6,118 nt of DNA from Chloroflexota bacterium (GTDB lineage Bacteria > Chloroflexota > Limnocylindria > Limnocylindrales > CSP1-4). Where the stretch lies: NCBI GenBank assembly GCA_021812735.1, contig JAKAMV010000633.1:1-6118 (forward strand), written 5' to 3'. A program made the translations under genes and the position numbers. Numbering within the stretch: position 1 is the first letter of the stretch; each line of letters begins with the position of its first letter. Shown here piece after piece: positions 1 to 6,107 of this stretch. The notes under the pieces were generated by a model. It did no database searches and was not told the origin of the DNA. It saw only the letters and a list, made by a program, of their open reading frames with translations.

Positions 1-141
1 TATGAGCTAATGTAGGCCGAACGGCCCGTTTGTCAATCCAGATGTCCCGGCAGCGCTGGCCATCCTGGCCGGCGGGCGCGGTGACTGGGCAGCCGGATGC
101 GCGGAGCACGCGACGAGGCTCCGGTCGGCGGCGCGCCGGCC

Positions 142-612
142 TCAGGCCGCCGCGGGCCCGCCGTCCGCCCCGCGCAAGAGCAGGACGGGCAGCGACGACG
201 CATGCACCACGCCCTCCGCGACGCTCCCGAGCAGCAGGTGCGTGAGGCCCCGGCGACCGTGGGTCCCCAGGACGATGAGATCCGCCCCCCACCGCTGGGC
301 CTCGTCCAGGATGGCCCGAGCGGGGTCTCCGGCATCGGTCTCGAGGAGGACGGTGTCGAACGGCACGCTCACGTCGCCGACGGACGCCCGCGCCGCCTCG
401 AGGATCGCGGCGCCGGATTCCCGGAGGGCCCCCTCCAGCCGCTCGATGTCGAGGAGGGCGGCGTCCGACCACGAGGCGAGCAGGACGCCGAAGTCCACCA
501 CGTGGGCGGCGCGCAGGGCGGCGCCCTGGTTGCCGGCCAGCCTGAGAGCCTCCCGCAGCGCCCGGGACGATGGGGCGCTGCCGTCTACCGCAACGAGGAT
601 CCGCTGATACAT
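142..612 (-). CDS. Universal stress protein (UspA family), single domain
   Basis: A 156-residue cytoplasmic protein of the usual length for a single-domain universal stress protein. These proteins have an alpha/beta nucleotide-binding fold, act as dimers and support survival under stress; their exact targets are generally unknown. The N-terminus MYQRILVAVDGS (1-12) is the typical first beta strand with the conserved Asp10. The ATP-binding signature G-x2-G-x9-G-S is complete: G116, G119, G129 and S130 in GTHGRRGLTHLLLGS, followed by the usual VAE turn and the last strand LPVLLL (141-146). This suggests the ATP-binding subclass. The frame stays open for 19 more codons upstream, but I chose the ATG at 612 because AAGGAG lies 5 nt before it and homologous proteins begin there. 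It is transcribed away from the arsenic genes across a 275-bp spacer. No functional link to its neighbours is visible. Family assignment is firm; the physiological role is not. Confidence 0.93.
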   Translation of the reverse strand: MYQRILVAVDGSAPSSRALREALRLAGNQGAALRAAHVVDFGVLLASWSDAALLDIERLEGALRESGAAILEAARASVGDVSVPFDTVLLETDAGDPARAILDEAQRWGADLIVLGTHGRRGLTHLLLGSVAEGVVHASSLPVLLLRGADGGPAAA

Positions 613-617
613 GCCAA

Positions 618-623
618 CTCCTT
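618..623 (-). promoter_or_regulatory. Ribosome binding site that fixes the usp start
   Basis: Read on the minus strand this is AAGGAG, 5 nt before the ATG at 612. It decides the start in favour of 612 over the longer open frame reaching 669. Confidence 0.8.
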
Positions 624-688
624 GATTGGGCCGCGTGGCGCCAGTCGCGCCCGCCGCCCTGGGCTGCACCCCTGCCGTTCAAGAAAAG

Positions 689-708
689 ATCTCATGGCCA
701 ACTGAGAT
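689..708. repeat. Inverted repeat in the usp / merR-arsC spacer
   Basis: Perfect 6-bp arms ATCTCA (689-694) and TGAGAT (703-708) flank an 8-nt centre that itself contains TGGCCA. It sits in the only AT-richer patch (about 680-710) of the 275-bp divergent spacer, 77-96 nt upstream of the usp start. That placement suits an operator or upstream promoter element for usp. No convincing -35/-10 pair for usp was found. The rest of the spacer (713-850) is very GC-rich and holds only a CCGGCC/GGCCGG hairpin (786-805). Confidence 0.35.
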
Positions 709-850
709 ATCGCACGGGCCAATGCGCACGGACTCGCGGCCGACCGGCCCCCGGCGACACCCGTGACGCGGCCCGTCCGGGGTTGCCGGCCTGGCGAACG
801 GCCGGTGGGGCGGCCCCGTCGCACCGCCCGCCGCCGGGACCCAGCCTCCC

Positions 851-881
851 TTGACCCTCAAGCCACTCGAAGCTCTACCCT
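851..881 (+). promoter_or_regulatory. Predicted MerR-type promoter of the merR-arsC fusion gene
   Basis: TTGACC (851-856) matches the -35 consensus at five of six bases. A TACCCT -10-like hexamer (876-881) lies 19 bp downstream. A 19- to 20-bp spacer is the established hallmark of promoters remodelled by MerR-family activators; ordinary sigma-70-type spacers are about 17 bp. Transcription would start 6-8 nt after the -10, at about 887-889, which is the ATG at 888. The transcript would therefore be leaderless, in keeping with the absence of any purine-rich ribosome binding site before this ATG. No clear dyad is visible in the spacer, so autoregulation by the fusion protein is inferred from spacing alone. 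Confidence 0.5.
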
Positions 882-887
882 CGTACC

Positions 888-1709
888 ATGCGCATCGCCG
901 AGCTCGCCCGACTGGTCGGGATCGCCCCGTCCGCCGTCCGCTGGTACGAGCAGGCAGGCGTGCTCCCGGCGGCCCGGCGGGAGGGCAACGGATATCGCGC
1001 CTACGCCGACGCGGACGTCGCCCGGCTGCGCCTCGTGGTCTCGCTCCGCCGCCTCGGCCTCGGCCCCGAGGACGCGGGCCGGCTCGCCCGGCTCTGCCTA
1101 GAGCACGGCGAGGCGGACCTCGACCTGGCGCCGCTCCTCGCCAACCTCGGCAACCAGCGCGACGCCATCGCCCGCCAGCGGGCCGACCTCGACCGGCTCG
1201 AGGCCGAGCTGCTCGATCTCGAGGGCACCATCGCGGCCGCCGGCCGTGCCAGGAGGACCACGACCATGCCCGACCACGCCCCCATTCGCGTGCTGTTCCT
1301 GTGCACGCACAACAGCGCCCGCAGCCAGATGGCCGAGGCGCTCCTGGGCCGGCTGGGCGGCGAGGACTTCTTCGTGCGCTCTGCCGGCACCGAGCAGACC
1401 CGCGTCAACCCTCTCGCCGTCCGCACGCTCGCCGAGCTGGGCATCGACTGGTCCGGCGCCCGGAGCAAGGTGCTCACCGAGTTCGTGGACCAGCCGTGGG
1501 ACTATGTGATCACCGTGTGCGACCGCGCGCGCCAGGCCTGCCCCGTGTTCCCGGGCGCGGTCAACTCCCTCCACTGGGGCCTCGACGACCCGTCCGAGGT
1601 GGAGGGGACCGACGAGGTCCGGCTGGCGGCTTTCCACCGGACGGCCCACGAGATCTCCGTCCGTCTGCGCCCGTTTGTCGAGATCGCCCGCCGGGCCGCC
1701 GACCGCTGA
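888..1709 (+). CDS. arsC: MerR-family regulator fused to thioredoxin-coupled arsenate reductase (ArsC)
   Basis: A 273-residue protein with two complete domains. Residues 1-72 are a MerR winged helix-turn-helix: [19 protein letters not shown], then the wing NGYRAY (34-39) and RLGLG (55-59). A probable coiled-coil dimerisation helix follows (about 80-118). Residues 133-273 are a low-molecular-weight-phosphatase-type ArsC. The P-loop C139-THNSA-R145-S146 is a CX5R(S) motif. C211 and C218 supply the redox relay, and D234-P235 is the acid loop. Spacings C139/C211/C218/D234 reproduce exactly the C10/C82/C89/D105 pattern of Staphylococcus pI258 ArsC, so a thioredoxin-dependent arsenate-to-arsenite reaction is expected. 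The MerR half lacks the usual C-terminal metal-binding cysteines; its only Cys is C70, so the ArsC domain occupies the effector position. No stop triplet occurs in any plus-strand frame from about 1102 to 1500, so the fusion does not hang on one doubtful base. It lies 104 bp upstream of acr3. Enzyme activity is well supported; DNA targets and signal are inference. Confidence 0.9.
   Translation: MRIAELARLVGIAPSAVRWYEQAGVLPAARREGNGYRAYADADVARLRLVVSLRRLGLGPEDAGRLARLCLEHGEADLDLAPLLANLGNQRDAIARQRADLDRLEAELLDLEGTIAAAGRARRTTTMPDHAPIRVLFLCTHNSARSQMAEALLGRLGGEDFFVRSAGTEQTRVNPLAVRTLAELGIDWSGARSKVLTEFVDQPWDYVITVCDRARQACPVFPGAVNSLHWGLDDPSEVEGTDEVRLAAFHRTAHEISVRLRPFVEIARRAADR
1251..1268 (+). promoter_or_regulatory. 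Internal ribosome binding site and start for a free ArsC
   Basis: A consensus AGGAGG (1251-1256) stands 9 nt before an in-frame ATG at 1266 (codon 127 of the fusion). This is precisely the boundary between the MerR coiled coil and the ArsC fold. Initiation here would give a 147-residue ArsC of normal family length, with all catalytic residues (C13, C85, C92 in its own numbering). The gene may thus make both a fusion and a stand-alone enzyme. Alternatively the site is a relic from when the two genes were separate. Confidence 0.55.
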
Positions 1710-1710
1710 T

Positions 1711-1732
1711 CCGGGCCGATAGGCCCGGCTTT
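1711..1732 (+). terminator. Hairpin directly after merR-arsC (weak terminator or attenuator)
   Basis: CCGGGCC (1711-1717) and GGCCCGG (1722-1728) form a perfect 7-bp GC stem closed by a GATA loop, starting 2 nt after the stop codon. It is followed by CTTT, a very short T run. It could act as a leaky terminator lowering acr3 expression relative to arsC, or protect the upstream mRNA 3' end. Confidence 0.45.
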
Positions 1733-1768
1733 CACGACGCCCGGCCCGCTCAGCGGACCGCATGCCCA

Positions 1769-1791
1769 TACGATGTTCAGCGCGCACTGAA
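1769..1791 (+). promoter_or_regulatory. Possible acr3 promoter element with overlapping palindrome
   Basis: TACGAT (1769-1774) fits a -10 TAnnnT hexamer. It runs straight into the 16-bp near-palindrome TTCAG-CGCGCA-CTGAA (1776-1791), which has 5-bp perfect arms and one mismatched pair further in. A transcript from this -10 would start inside the palindrome, the layout expected of a repressor operator. No -35 at normal spacing is recognisable, so the promoter reading is weak. The palindrome ends 22 bp before the acr3 start. Confidence 0.35.
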
Positions 1792-1813
1792 GCGTGCCAG
1801 CACGAGGTTCCCG

Positions 1814-2899
1814 ATGCCCCCCACCGCGTCCGCCGCCCCGGCCCGCCGCCTCAGGCTGCTCGACCGCTACCTCACGGTCTGGATCTTCGCGGCGATGGCC
1901 GGCGGCATCCTGCTCGGGGTCCTGGTACCCGGAGTGGCCCCGCTCCTCGACCGGCTGTCCGTGGGCACGACATCGGTGCCGATCGCGATCGGGCTGATCC
2001 TGATGATGTATCCGCCCCTCGCCAAGGTCCGCTACGAGGAGATCGGGCGGGTCTTCCGCGACGTGAAGGTGCTGGCCCTGTCGCTGGTGCAGAACTGGGT
2101 GATCGGCCCGCTCCTGATGTTCGCCCTGGCGGTCGTCTTCCTGCGCGACTACCCGGAGTACATGGCCGGGCTCATCCTCATCGGACTCGCGCGCTGCATC
2201 GCCATGGTCATCGTCTGGAACGACCTCGCCCGCGGCGACCCCGAGTACTGCGCCGGGCTGGTGGCCTTCAACTCGATCTTCCAGGTGCTGTTCTACTCGG
2301 TCTTCGCCTACGTGTTCATCACCGTCCTGCCGACCTGGTTCGGGCTCCAGGGCACGGTCGTGGAGATCACGATCCCGCAGATCGCGCAGAGCGTGTTCAT
2401 CTACCTCGGCATCCCGTTCATCGCGGGCTTCCTGACGCGGCGCGTGCTGATCCGCCGCCGCGGCCGCGACTGGTACGAGCGCGTGTTCGTGCCCCGGATC
2501 AGCCCCGTCACGCTCGTCGCGCTGCTGTTCACCATCGTCGTGATGTTCAGCCTCAAGGCCGAGAACATCGTGGCCCTGCCGCTGGACGTCGTGCGGATCG
2601 CGGTCCCGCTGCTCATCTACTTCGTCGTGATGTTCCTCGTCACGTTCGCGATGAGCGTGCGAGCGAAGGCGACCTATGCCCAGACGGTGTCGCTGTCGTT
2701 CACCGCGGCGTCCAACAACTTCGAGCTGGCGATCGCGGTGGCGGTGGCGACGTTCGGGATCTCGAGCGGCGCGGCGTTCGCGGCGGTCATCGGCCCGCTG
2801 GTCGAAGTGCCGGTCATGATCGCCCTGGTCAACGTCGCGTTCCGGCTGGGGCGGCGCTACTACCCGCGCGAGCTGAGGGTCATCGACGCGGCGGCCTAG
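1814..2899 (+). CDS. acr3: Arsenite efflux permease Acr3
   Basis: A 361-residue integral membrane protein of normal Acr3 length, with about ten hydrophobic segments between residues 20 and 345. It exports arsenite, as the metalloid anion or hydroxide, using the membrane potential or proton gradient. Family landmarks are present. [19 protein letters not shown] (124-142) carries C128, and [20 protein letters not shown] (296-315) carries E304. These correspond to the Cys and Glu known to be needed for transport in Alkaliphilus Acr3 (C129 and E305). I chose the ATG at 1814 because GAGG lies 6 nt before it and the residues upstream in the open frame look non-coding. It is downstream of merR-arsC on the same strand, so the product of ArsC is this pump's substrate. 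It may be co-transcribed with merR-arsC or started from the weak signals at 1769-1791. No ArsC domain is fused to it, unlike some actinobacterial Acr3 proteins. Confidence 0.95.
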   Translation: MPPTASAAPARRLRLLDRYLTVWIFAAMAGGILLGVLVPGVAPLLDRLSVGTTSVPIAIGLILMMYPPLAKVRYEEIGRVFRDVKVLALSLVQNWVIGPLLMFALAVVFLRDYPEYMAGLILIGLARCIAMVIVWNDLARGDPEYCAGLVAFNSIFQVLFYSVFAYVFITVLPTWFGLQGTVVEITIPQIAQSVFIYLGIPFIAGFLTRRVLIRRRGRDWYERVFVPRISPVTLVALLFTIVVMFSLKAENIVALPLDVVRIAVPLLIYFVVMFLVTFAMSVRAKATYAQTVSLSFTAASNNFELAIAVAVATFGISSGAAFAAVIGPLVEVPVMIALVNVAFRLGRRYYPRELRVIDAAA

Positions 2900-2907
2900 G
2901 GACCGGC

Positions 2908-2925
2908 ACCGGCCGACCGGCCGGT
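2908..2925. terminator. Hairpin between the convergent acr3 and maturase-remnant genes
   Basis: ACCGGCC (2908-2914) and GGCCGGT (2919-2925) form a perfect 7-bp stem around GACC, in the 25-bp gap between the two convergent reading frames. Position suits a two-way terminator. There is no T run on either side, so intrinsic termination is not assured. Confidence 0.45.
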
Positions 2926-4104
2926 CAGACCTCGCGGGCCGCCCCCATCGGCTCGGCAGGCGCCCGACCCTGCCGCAGCAGCGCCGCAATCGCCTGCATG
3001 GGTCCCGTCGCGTGGCGGAAGAACGCCTGGCAGCCGGCGCACAGGTAGATCAGGCCCGGCTCCCCGTCGGGCGTGTCGACGAACCGGTCCCTGGGGCGGC
3101 CGCCGTGGCAGGCCCACCGTACGTCGCAGGTGCGGCAATAGGCCGGCAGCGTGTCGCGCTTCGCCAGCCCGAACGCACGCTGGGCGTCCGATGCCACGAG
3201 CTCTGCCATCGGCGTCTCGGTGATGTTGCCCAGCCGATACCCCTCCTCGACGAAGTGGTTGCAACTGTAGAGGTCGCCGTTGTGCTCCAGCGCGAGCGCG
3301 GTGCCGCACGTCTCGGCGTGGATGCACAGCGACGGCGGCTCGCGCCCACGAGGTTGGCCAGCGTGACGTCGAACAGCCGGACGAACACCTCGCCGATGTC
3401 GCGCCGAACCCACTCGTCGAACACCGCGACCAGGAACGCGCCGTACTGGTCCGGGGTGATCGAGCGGTCGGTGACCAGGCGACCTTCCTGGCGGCAGAGC
3501 GGGCGGTCCCGCCACGACCGCCACGGCGCCTCGCGCGCGAGCCCCGGCGCTAGGCCCAGGTCGGCCAGCGGGACGTCGATCCGGGGCGCGGGCAGACGCT
3601 CGATGACCAGGATGAGCTGGAGGAACCGCGAGCCGAGGTCGTCGCGGAGGTAGCGGTAGACCTCCAACGGGTGGTCGGCGTTCGCCGCGTGGAGCGCCGT
3701 CAGCGTGTTGAACTCGACGCCGTGGGCGCGGAGGCGCTCGAGCCCGCGAAGGACGCGCTCCGACGTCGGCGCGCCGCCCCGGTCCACCCGGTAGCGGTCG
3801 TGCAGCGCCGGCGGCCCGTCCACGCTGACCCCGACGAGGAACCGGTGCTCCGCGAAGAACGCGGCGAACTCGTCGTCGATGAGCGTGCCGTTGGTCTGGA
3901 TCGTGTACTCGACCTCCATCCCCGGCCGGCAGTGGCGCTCGACTAGCTCCACTGCCGGCCGAAGAAGTCGATCCCCATCAGGGTGGGCTCGCCGCCCTGC
4001 CAGGCGATGTTCACGTACGGGCCGCGCTGCGCGTCGATGACCTGGCGGACGTAGGCCTCGGGCAGGTCGTCCGCCATCCGGAAGCGGCTGCCGGGGTAGA
4101 GCAT
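2925..4104 (-). pseudogene. Decayed anaerobic sulfatase-maturating enzyme (radical SAM/SPASM)
   Basis: The translated pieces match the anSME family, which converts a Cys or Ser in sulfatases to formylglycine using SAM and iron-sulfur clusters. In order: MLYPGSRFRMADD, AWQGGEPTLMG, YTIQTNGTLIDDEF, VSVDGPPALHDRYRVD, AANADHPLEVYRYLRDD, then the SPASM region CIHAETCGTALALEHNGDLYSC and YCRTCDVRWACHGG. The gene is broken in four ways. The 5' end stops at MLYPG, so the radical-SAM CX3CX2C motif is gone. A base is missing near 3955, where FFGR should run into VELVERH. Another is missing near 3345, where NLVG should run into REPPSLC. Two key residues have changed: the Cys in HGGC, an auxiliary-cluster ligand (C330 in the Clostridium enzyme), is Arg at 3096-3098, and the Asp after the third SPASM Cys (D277, proposed base) is Asn at 3258-3260. 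Adding two bases restores 394 codons. No sulfatase is nearby. Family identity is strong; inactivity is nearly certain if the bases are correct. Confidence 0.88.
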
Positions 4105-4113
4105 CACCTCACG
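4105..4113. other. Head-to-head junction of two 5'-truncated genes
   Basis: Homology to the sulfatase maturase ends at the MLYPG codons (minus strand, 4104). Recognisable symporter sequence begins at about 4114 on the plus strand (DVALGLATVGLVSG). Only about 9 bp separate them. Both genes lack exactly the end that faces the other, as expected if one deletion removed the 5' ends and the intergenic region of two divergent genes. No repeat or insertion sequence is visible at the join. Confidence 0.6.
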
Positions 4114-4909
4114 GACGTCGCGCTCGGCCTCGCGACGGTGGGCCTCGTGTCCGGCGCGGTCGTGGGCTCGATGCCGGTCCGCTGGGCCGTGGCGTCGCAC
4201 CGGTTCTCGATCGCCCGCCAGGAGCAGATCACCCGGGCCGACGACCGCGACATCGACCGGGACGCCGACTACGAGACGAGGCAGGAGCCGAAGGAGGGCG
4301 CCCCCGACGCGACCCTCGGCCCGCTCACCGCTGCGGTCATGTTCATCGGCCTCTCGATCTTCGCCGGCTGGCTGCTCGAGAGGGCCTGCGTGGACTCGAG
4401 AACCTGGTCACCGGCCAGGTCCGCCTGATGTCGGAGATGCCGCCGCTCCCGATGACCATCATCGGGGGATGCTCGTCCAGCTCGCGACGACCAGGATGGG
4501 CGTGGCCAGGCTGATCGACCGACGCCGCGTCAACGAGGCGCCCGGGGTTGCCCTGGACGCGCTGATCCTGACGGCCATCGGCACGATGTCGCTGGCCGCG
4601 ATCGGCTCGAACCTGGCGCCGATCGTCATCCTCTCCGCAGCCGCCATCGCTTGGAGCGTGCTCGGCGTCCTTGTGATCGCGCCGCGGCTCTTCCGGGTGC
4701 GCTGGTTCGAGAACGCGATCGGCGACGTCGGCCAGTCGCAGGGCACGATCGCCACCGGGTTCATGCTCATCGACATGGCCGATCCGCGGAAGGCGACCGG
4801 GGCGTCAGAGTCGTTCGGCTACAAGCAGCTGCTGTTCGAGCCGTTCGTCGGCGGCGGGTTCATCACCGCGATGGCCGTTCCGTTCACCCACTACCTCGGC
4901 GCCCCGTGA
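4114..4909 (+). pseudogene. gltS: Truncated, frameshifted sodium:glutamate symporter-like gene (GltS family)
   Basis: Pieces in three successive frames read as the C-terminal part of a Na+/glutamate symporter-type membrane protein. Frame one (4114 to about 4382) gives DVALGLATVGLVSGAVVGS, a charged cytoplasmic loop, and the membrane segment AAVMFIGLSIFAGWLL. Frame two (about 4383-4463) gives GLRGLENLVTGQVRLMSEMP and PLPMTII. Frame three (4469-4909) gives MLVQLATTRMG, two more membrane segments, and the family-like GDVGQSQGTIATGFMLIDMADP and FGYKQLLFEPFVGGG. One base is missing near 4381-4385 and one in the G run 4464-4468, where ATC-GGG-GG-ATG lacks a base for Ile-Gly-Gly-Met. Restoring both gives 266 codons. 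Full family members exceed 400 residues, so the N-terminal part is absent, with no start codon or ribosome binding site. The ATG at 4469 merely follows the shift and is not a credible start. Exact substrate cannot be told. Confidence 0.75.
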
Positions 4910-4912
4910 TGC

Positions 4913-4937
4913 CGGTGGTGTCCACCGTGGCCACGGT
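4913..4937. repeat. Overlapping palindromes just after the symporter remnant
   Basis: CGGTGG (4913-4918) and CCACCG (4922-4927) form a 6-bp stem with a TGT loop. The perfect 14-bp palindrome ACCGTGGCCACGGT (4924-4937) overlaps its second arm, so two alternative hairpins compete. The position, starting 4 nt after the symporter stop codon, suits a former transcription terminator, though no T run follows. Confidence 0.4.
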
Positions 4938-4999
4938 CGCGGTGCTGCTGGGGGCGCCCGACTCGCACGCAGGTCGCCCAGCGCCTGAGGCGGCCGACA

Positions 5000-5034
5000 C
5001 ACCTGCAGGCTGGCGCCGCCGGCACCGGCAGGTG
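5000..5034 (+). repeat. Inverted repeat in the ppk2 upstream region
   Basis: CACCTGC (5000-5006) pairs perfectly with GCAGGTG (5028-5034) around a 21-nt GC-rich loop, ending 56 nt before the ppk2 start. It could be a terminator for the upstream remnant or a 5' leader structure. The remaining 4938-5090 shows no recognisable promoter and no credible small gene. Confidence 0.3.
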
Positions 5035-5077
5035 ATGATGGCCGCGACCGCGCGACGGCCGAGGCGCGTCGCGAGAA

Positions 5078-5083
5078 GAGGAG
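5078..5083 (+). promoter_or_regulatory. Ribosome binding site of ppk2
   Basis: GAGGAG lies 7 nt before the ATG at 5091. It fixes the start and contrasts with the leaderless-looking merR-arsC gene. Confidence 0.75.
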
Positions 5084-5090
5084 ACCGTCC

Positions 5091-6107
5091 ATGGCTGACC
5101 TGCGGCCCAAGCGGATCGCCGAGCTCATCGCCCCGTACCGGGTGGAGCCCGGCCGCAAGGTGCGCCTCGCCAAGGACTTCCCCACGGATGCGCCGGGGGC
5201 GTTCGGCAAGACCGGCGCGCGGCAGGCCCGCGACCTGCTCGAACGCGACGTCAGCCTGCTCGCCGAGTACCAAGAGCGCCTGGCCGCCCAGGACACGTAC
5301 GGCGTGCTGGTGCTGATCCAGGCGATCGACGCCGCCGGCAAGGACGGGACCATCGGCCACGTGATGAGCGGCGTGAACCCGCAGGGCGTTGAGGTCTCGA
5401 GCTTCAAGACGCCGTCGGCCGAGGAACAGGACCATGACTACCTGTGGCGGTACGCGCGCCGCCTGCCCAGCCGCGGCTCGATCGGCATCTTCAACCGCTC
5501 GTACTACGAGGAGGTCCTGGTCGTCCGCGTCCACCCCGAGCTCCTCGCGGCCGAGAAGCTCCCGCCGGCCTCCAAGCGGGGCGGAATCTGGCGCCGTCGC
5601 TACCGCGAGATCAACGACTGGGAGCACTACCTCGCCGACCAGGGCTTCAAGATCGTCAAGCTGTTCCTCAACGTGTCCAGGGAGGAGCAGCGGCGGCGGT
5701 TCCTCGACCGCATCGACGAGCCGCAGAAGAACTGGAAGTTCTGCGCGGCGGACGCAGCCGAGCGCGCCCGCTGGGACGACTACCAGCGGGCGTTCGCGGA
5801 CATGCTCACGAACACGAGCACCGACTGGGCGCCGTGGTACGTGGTCCCGGCCGACGACAAGCCGTTCGCGCGGCTCGTGGCCGCCGGCGCCATCGCCCAC
5901 GCGCTGGTCGAGATCAACCCACGCTATCCGAAGGTCAGCGCCGAGGCGAGGGCCGCCCTGGAGCGGGCGCGCGCGGAGCTCATCGCCGAGGACCCGGGTG
6001 GCGAGGACGCGCCGGTCGCGGATGACGGCCCGGCGCCGGACGGGGACCCGGCGGACGAACCCCGCAAGCGGGGCAAGACGAAGGGCCACAAGAAGGCGAA
6101 GCGCTAG
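5091..6107 (+). CDS. ppk2: Polyphosphate kinase 2 family protein (polyphosphate:nucleotide phosphotransferase)
   Basis: A 338-residue cytoplasmic protein that transfers phosphate between polyphosphate and nucleoside mono- or diphosphates. It carries the PPK2 P-loop kinase signature. The Walker A region is AIDAAGKDGTI (78-88) with D80 and K84. GVNPQGVEVSSFKTPSAEE (94-112) follows, then the Walker B/lid region GIFNRSYYEEVLVVRVHPE (132-150) with R136. After these come INDWEHYLADQGFKIVKLFLNVS and the C-terminal PQKNWKF and DWAPWYVVPADDK stretches. These features resemble the PPK2 subgroup annotated as polyphosphate:nucleotide phosphotransferase (TIGR03709-like) more than classic class I GTP-forming enzymes; the preferred nucleotide cannot be read from sequence. 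The core ends near residue 295. The rest is an extra tail: an acidic, Ala/Pro/Asp-rich stretch (about 304-325) followed by a Lys/Arg-rich end (326-338). Start is supported by GAGGAG 7 nt upstream. The gene is intact, unlike the two remnants before it, and seems independently expressed. Confidence 0.94.
   Translation: MADLRPKRIAELIAPYRVEPGRKVRLAKDFPTDAPGAFGKTGARQARDLLERDVSLLAEYQERLAAQDTYGVLVLIQAIDAAGKDGTIGHVMSGVNPQGVEVSSFKTPSAEEQDHDYLWRYARRLPSRGSIGIFNRSYYEEVLVVRVHPELLAAEKLPPASKRGGIWRRRYREINDWEHYLADQGFKIVKLFLNVSREEQRRRFLDRIDEPQKNWKFCAADAAERARWDDYQRAFADMLTNTSTDWAPWYVVPADDKPFARLVAAGAIAHALVEINPRYPKVSAEARAALERARAELIAEDPGGEDAPVADDGPAPDGDPADEPRKRGKTKGHKKAKR

Noticed and set aside
1..141. Terminator or gene end at the left edge (GGCC-GAAC-GGCC at 15-26; palindrome CGGCGCGCCG at 129-138)
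   Set aside because: Stems are only 4-5 bp, without T runs, and short GC palindromes are expected by chance at this base composition. No gene could be supported in 1-141.
857..875. A MerR operator dyad inside the 19-bp spacer
   Set aside because: I tried pairing CTCAAG with the right half CGAAGCTC and other centres; no symmetric arms of useful length appear. Only the spacer length is claimed.
851..2899. A long open plus-strand frame beginning at 851 and running through acr3
   Set aside because: The part before about 1790 is an Arg/Pro/Gly-rich antisense-like shadow of merR-arsC in another frame. Only the 361 residues from 1814 look like a protein, with a ribosome binding site at 1804-1807.
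1502..2989. 495-residue open frame on the minus strand opposite acr3
   Set aside because: It is rich in Arg, Asp, His and Gln with no hydrophobic core or motif. This is the expected complement of a GC-rich membrane protein gene.
3050..3952. A 300-residue minus-strand protein taken as a separate gene
   Set aside because: Its GTG start is only the Val codon of VELVERH in the middle of the maturase, and its last 70 or so residues are out of frame. It is one segment of the broken gene 2925-4104.
4469..4909. A separate 146-residue membrane protein gene
   Set aside because: The ATG follows a G run where a base is missing, there is no real ribosome binding site, and the preceding codons in another frame continue the same symporter.
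4909..5093. Small gene starting at an ATG overlapping the symporter stop (MPVVSTVATVAVLLGA...)
   Set aside because: The first residues look mildly hydrophobic, but the frame then becomes Arg/Pro-rich and runs into the ppk2 gene out of frame, with no ribosome binding site of its own.
4884..6089. 401-residue open frame on the minus strand opposite ppk2
   Set aside because: Its composition is the mirror of the ppk2 codons, it has no family motif, and ppk2 on the other strand is unambiguous.
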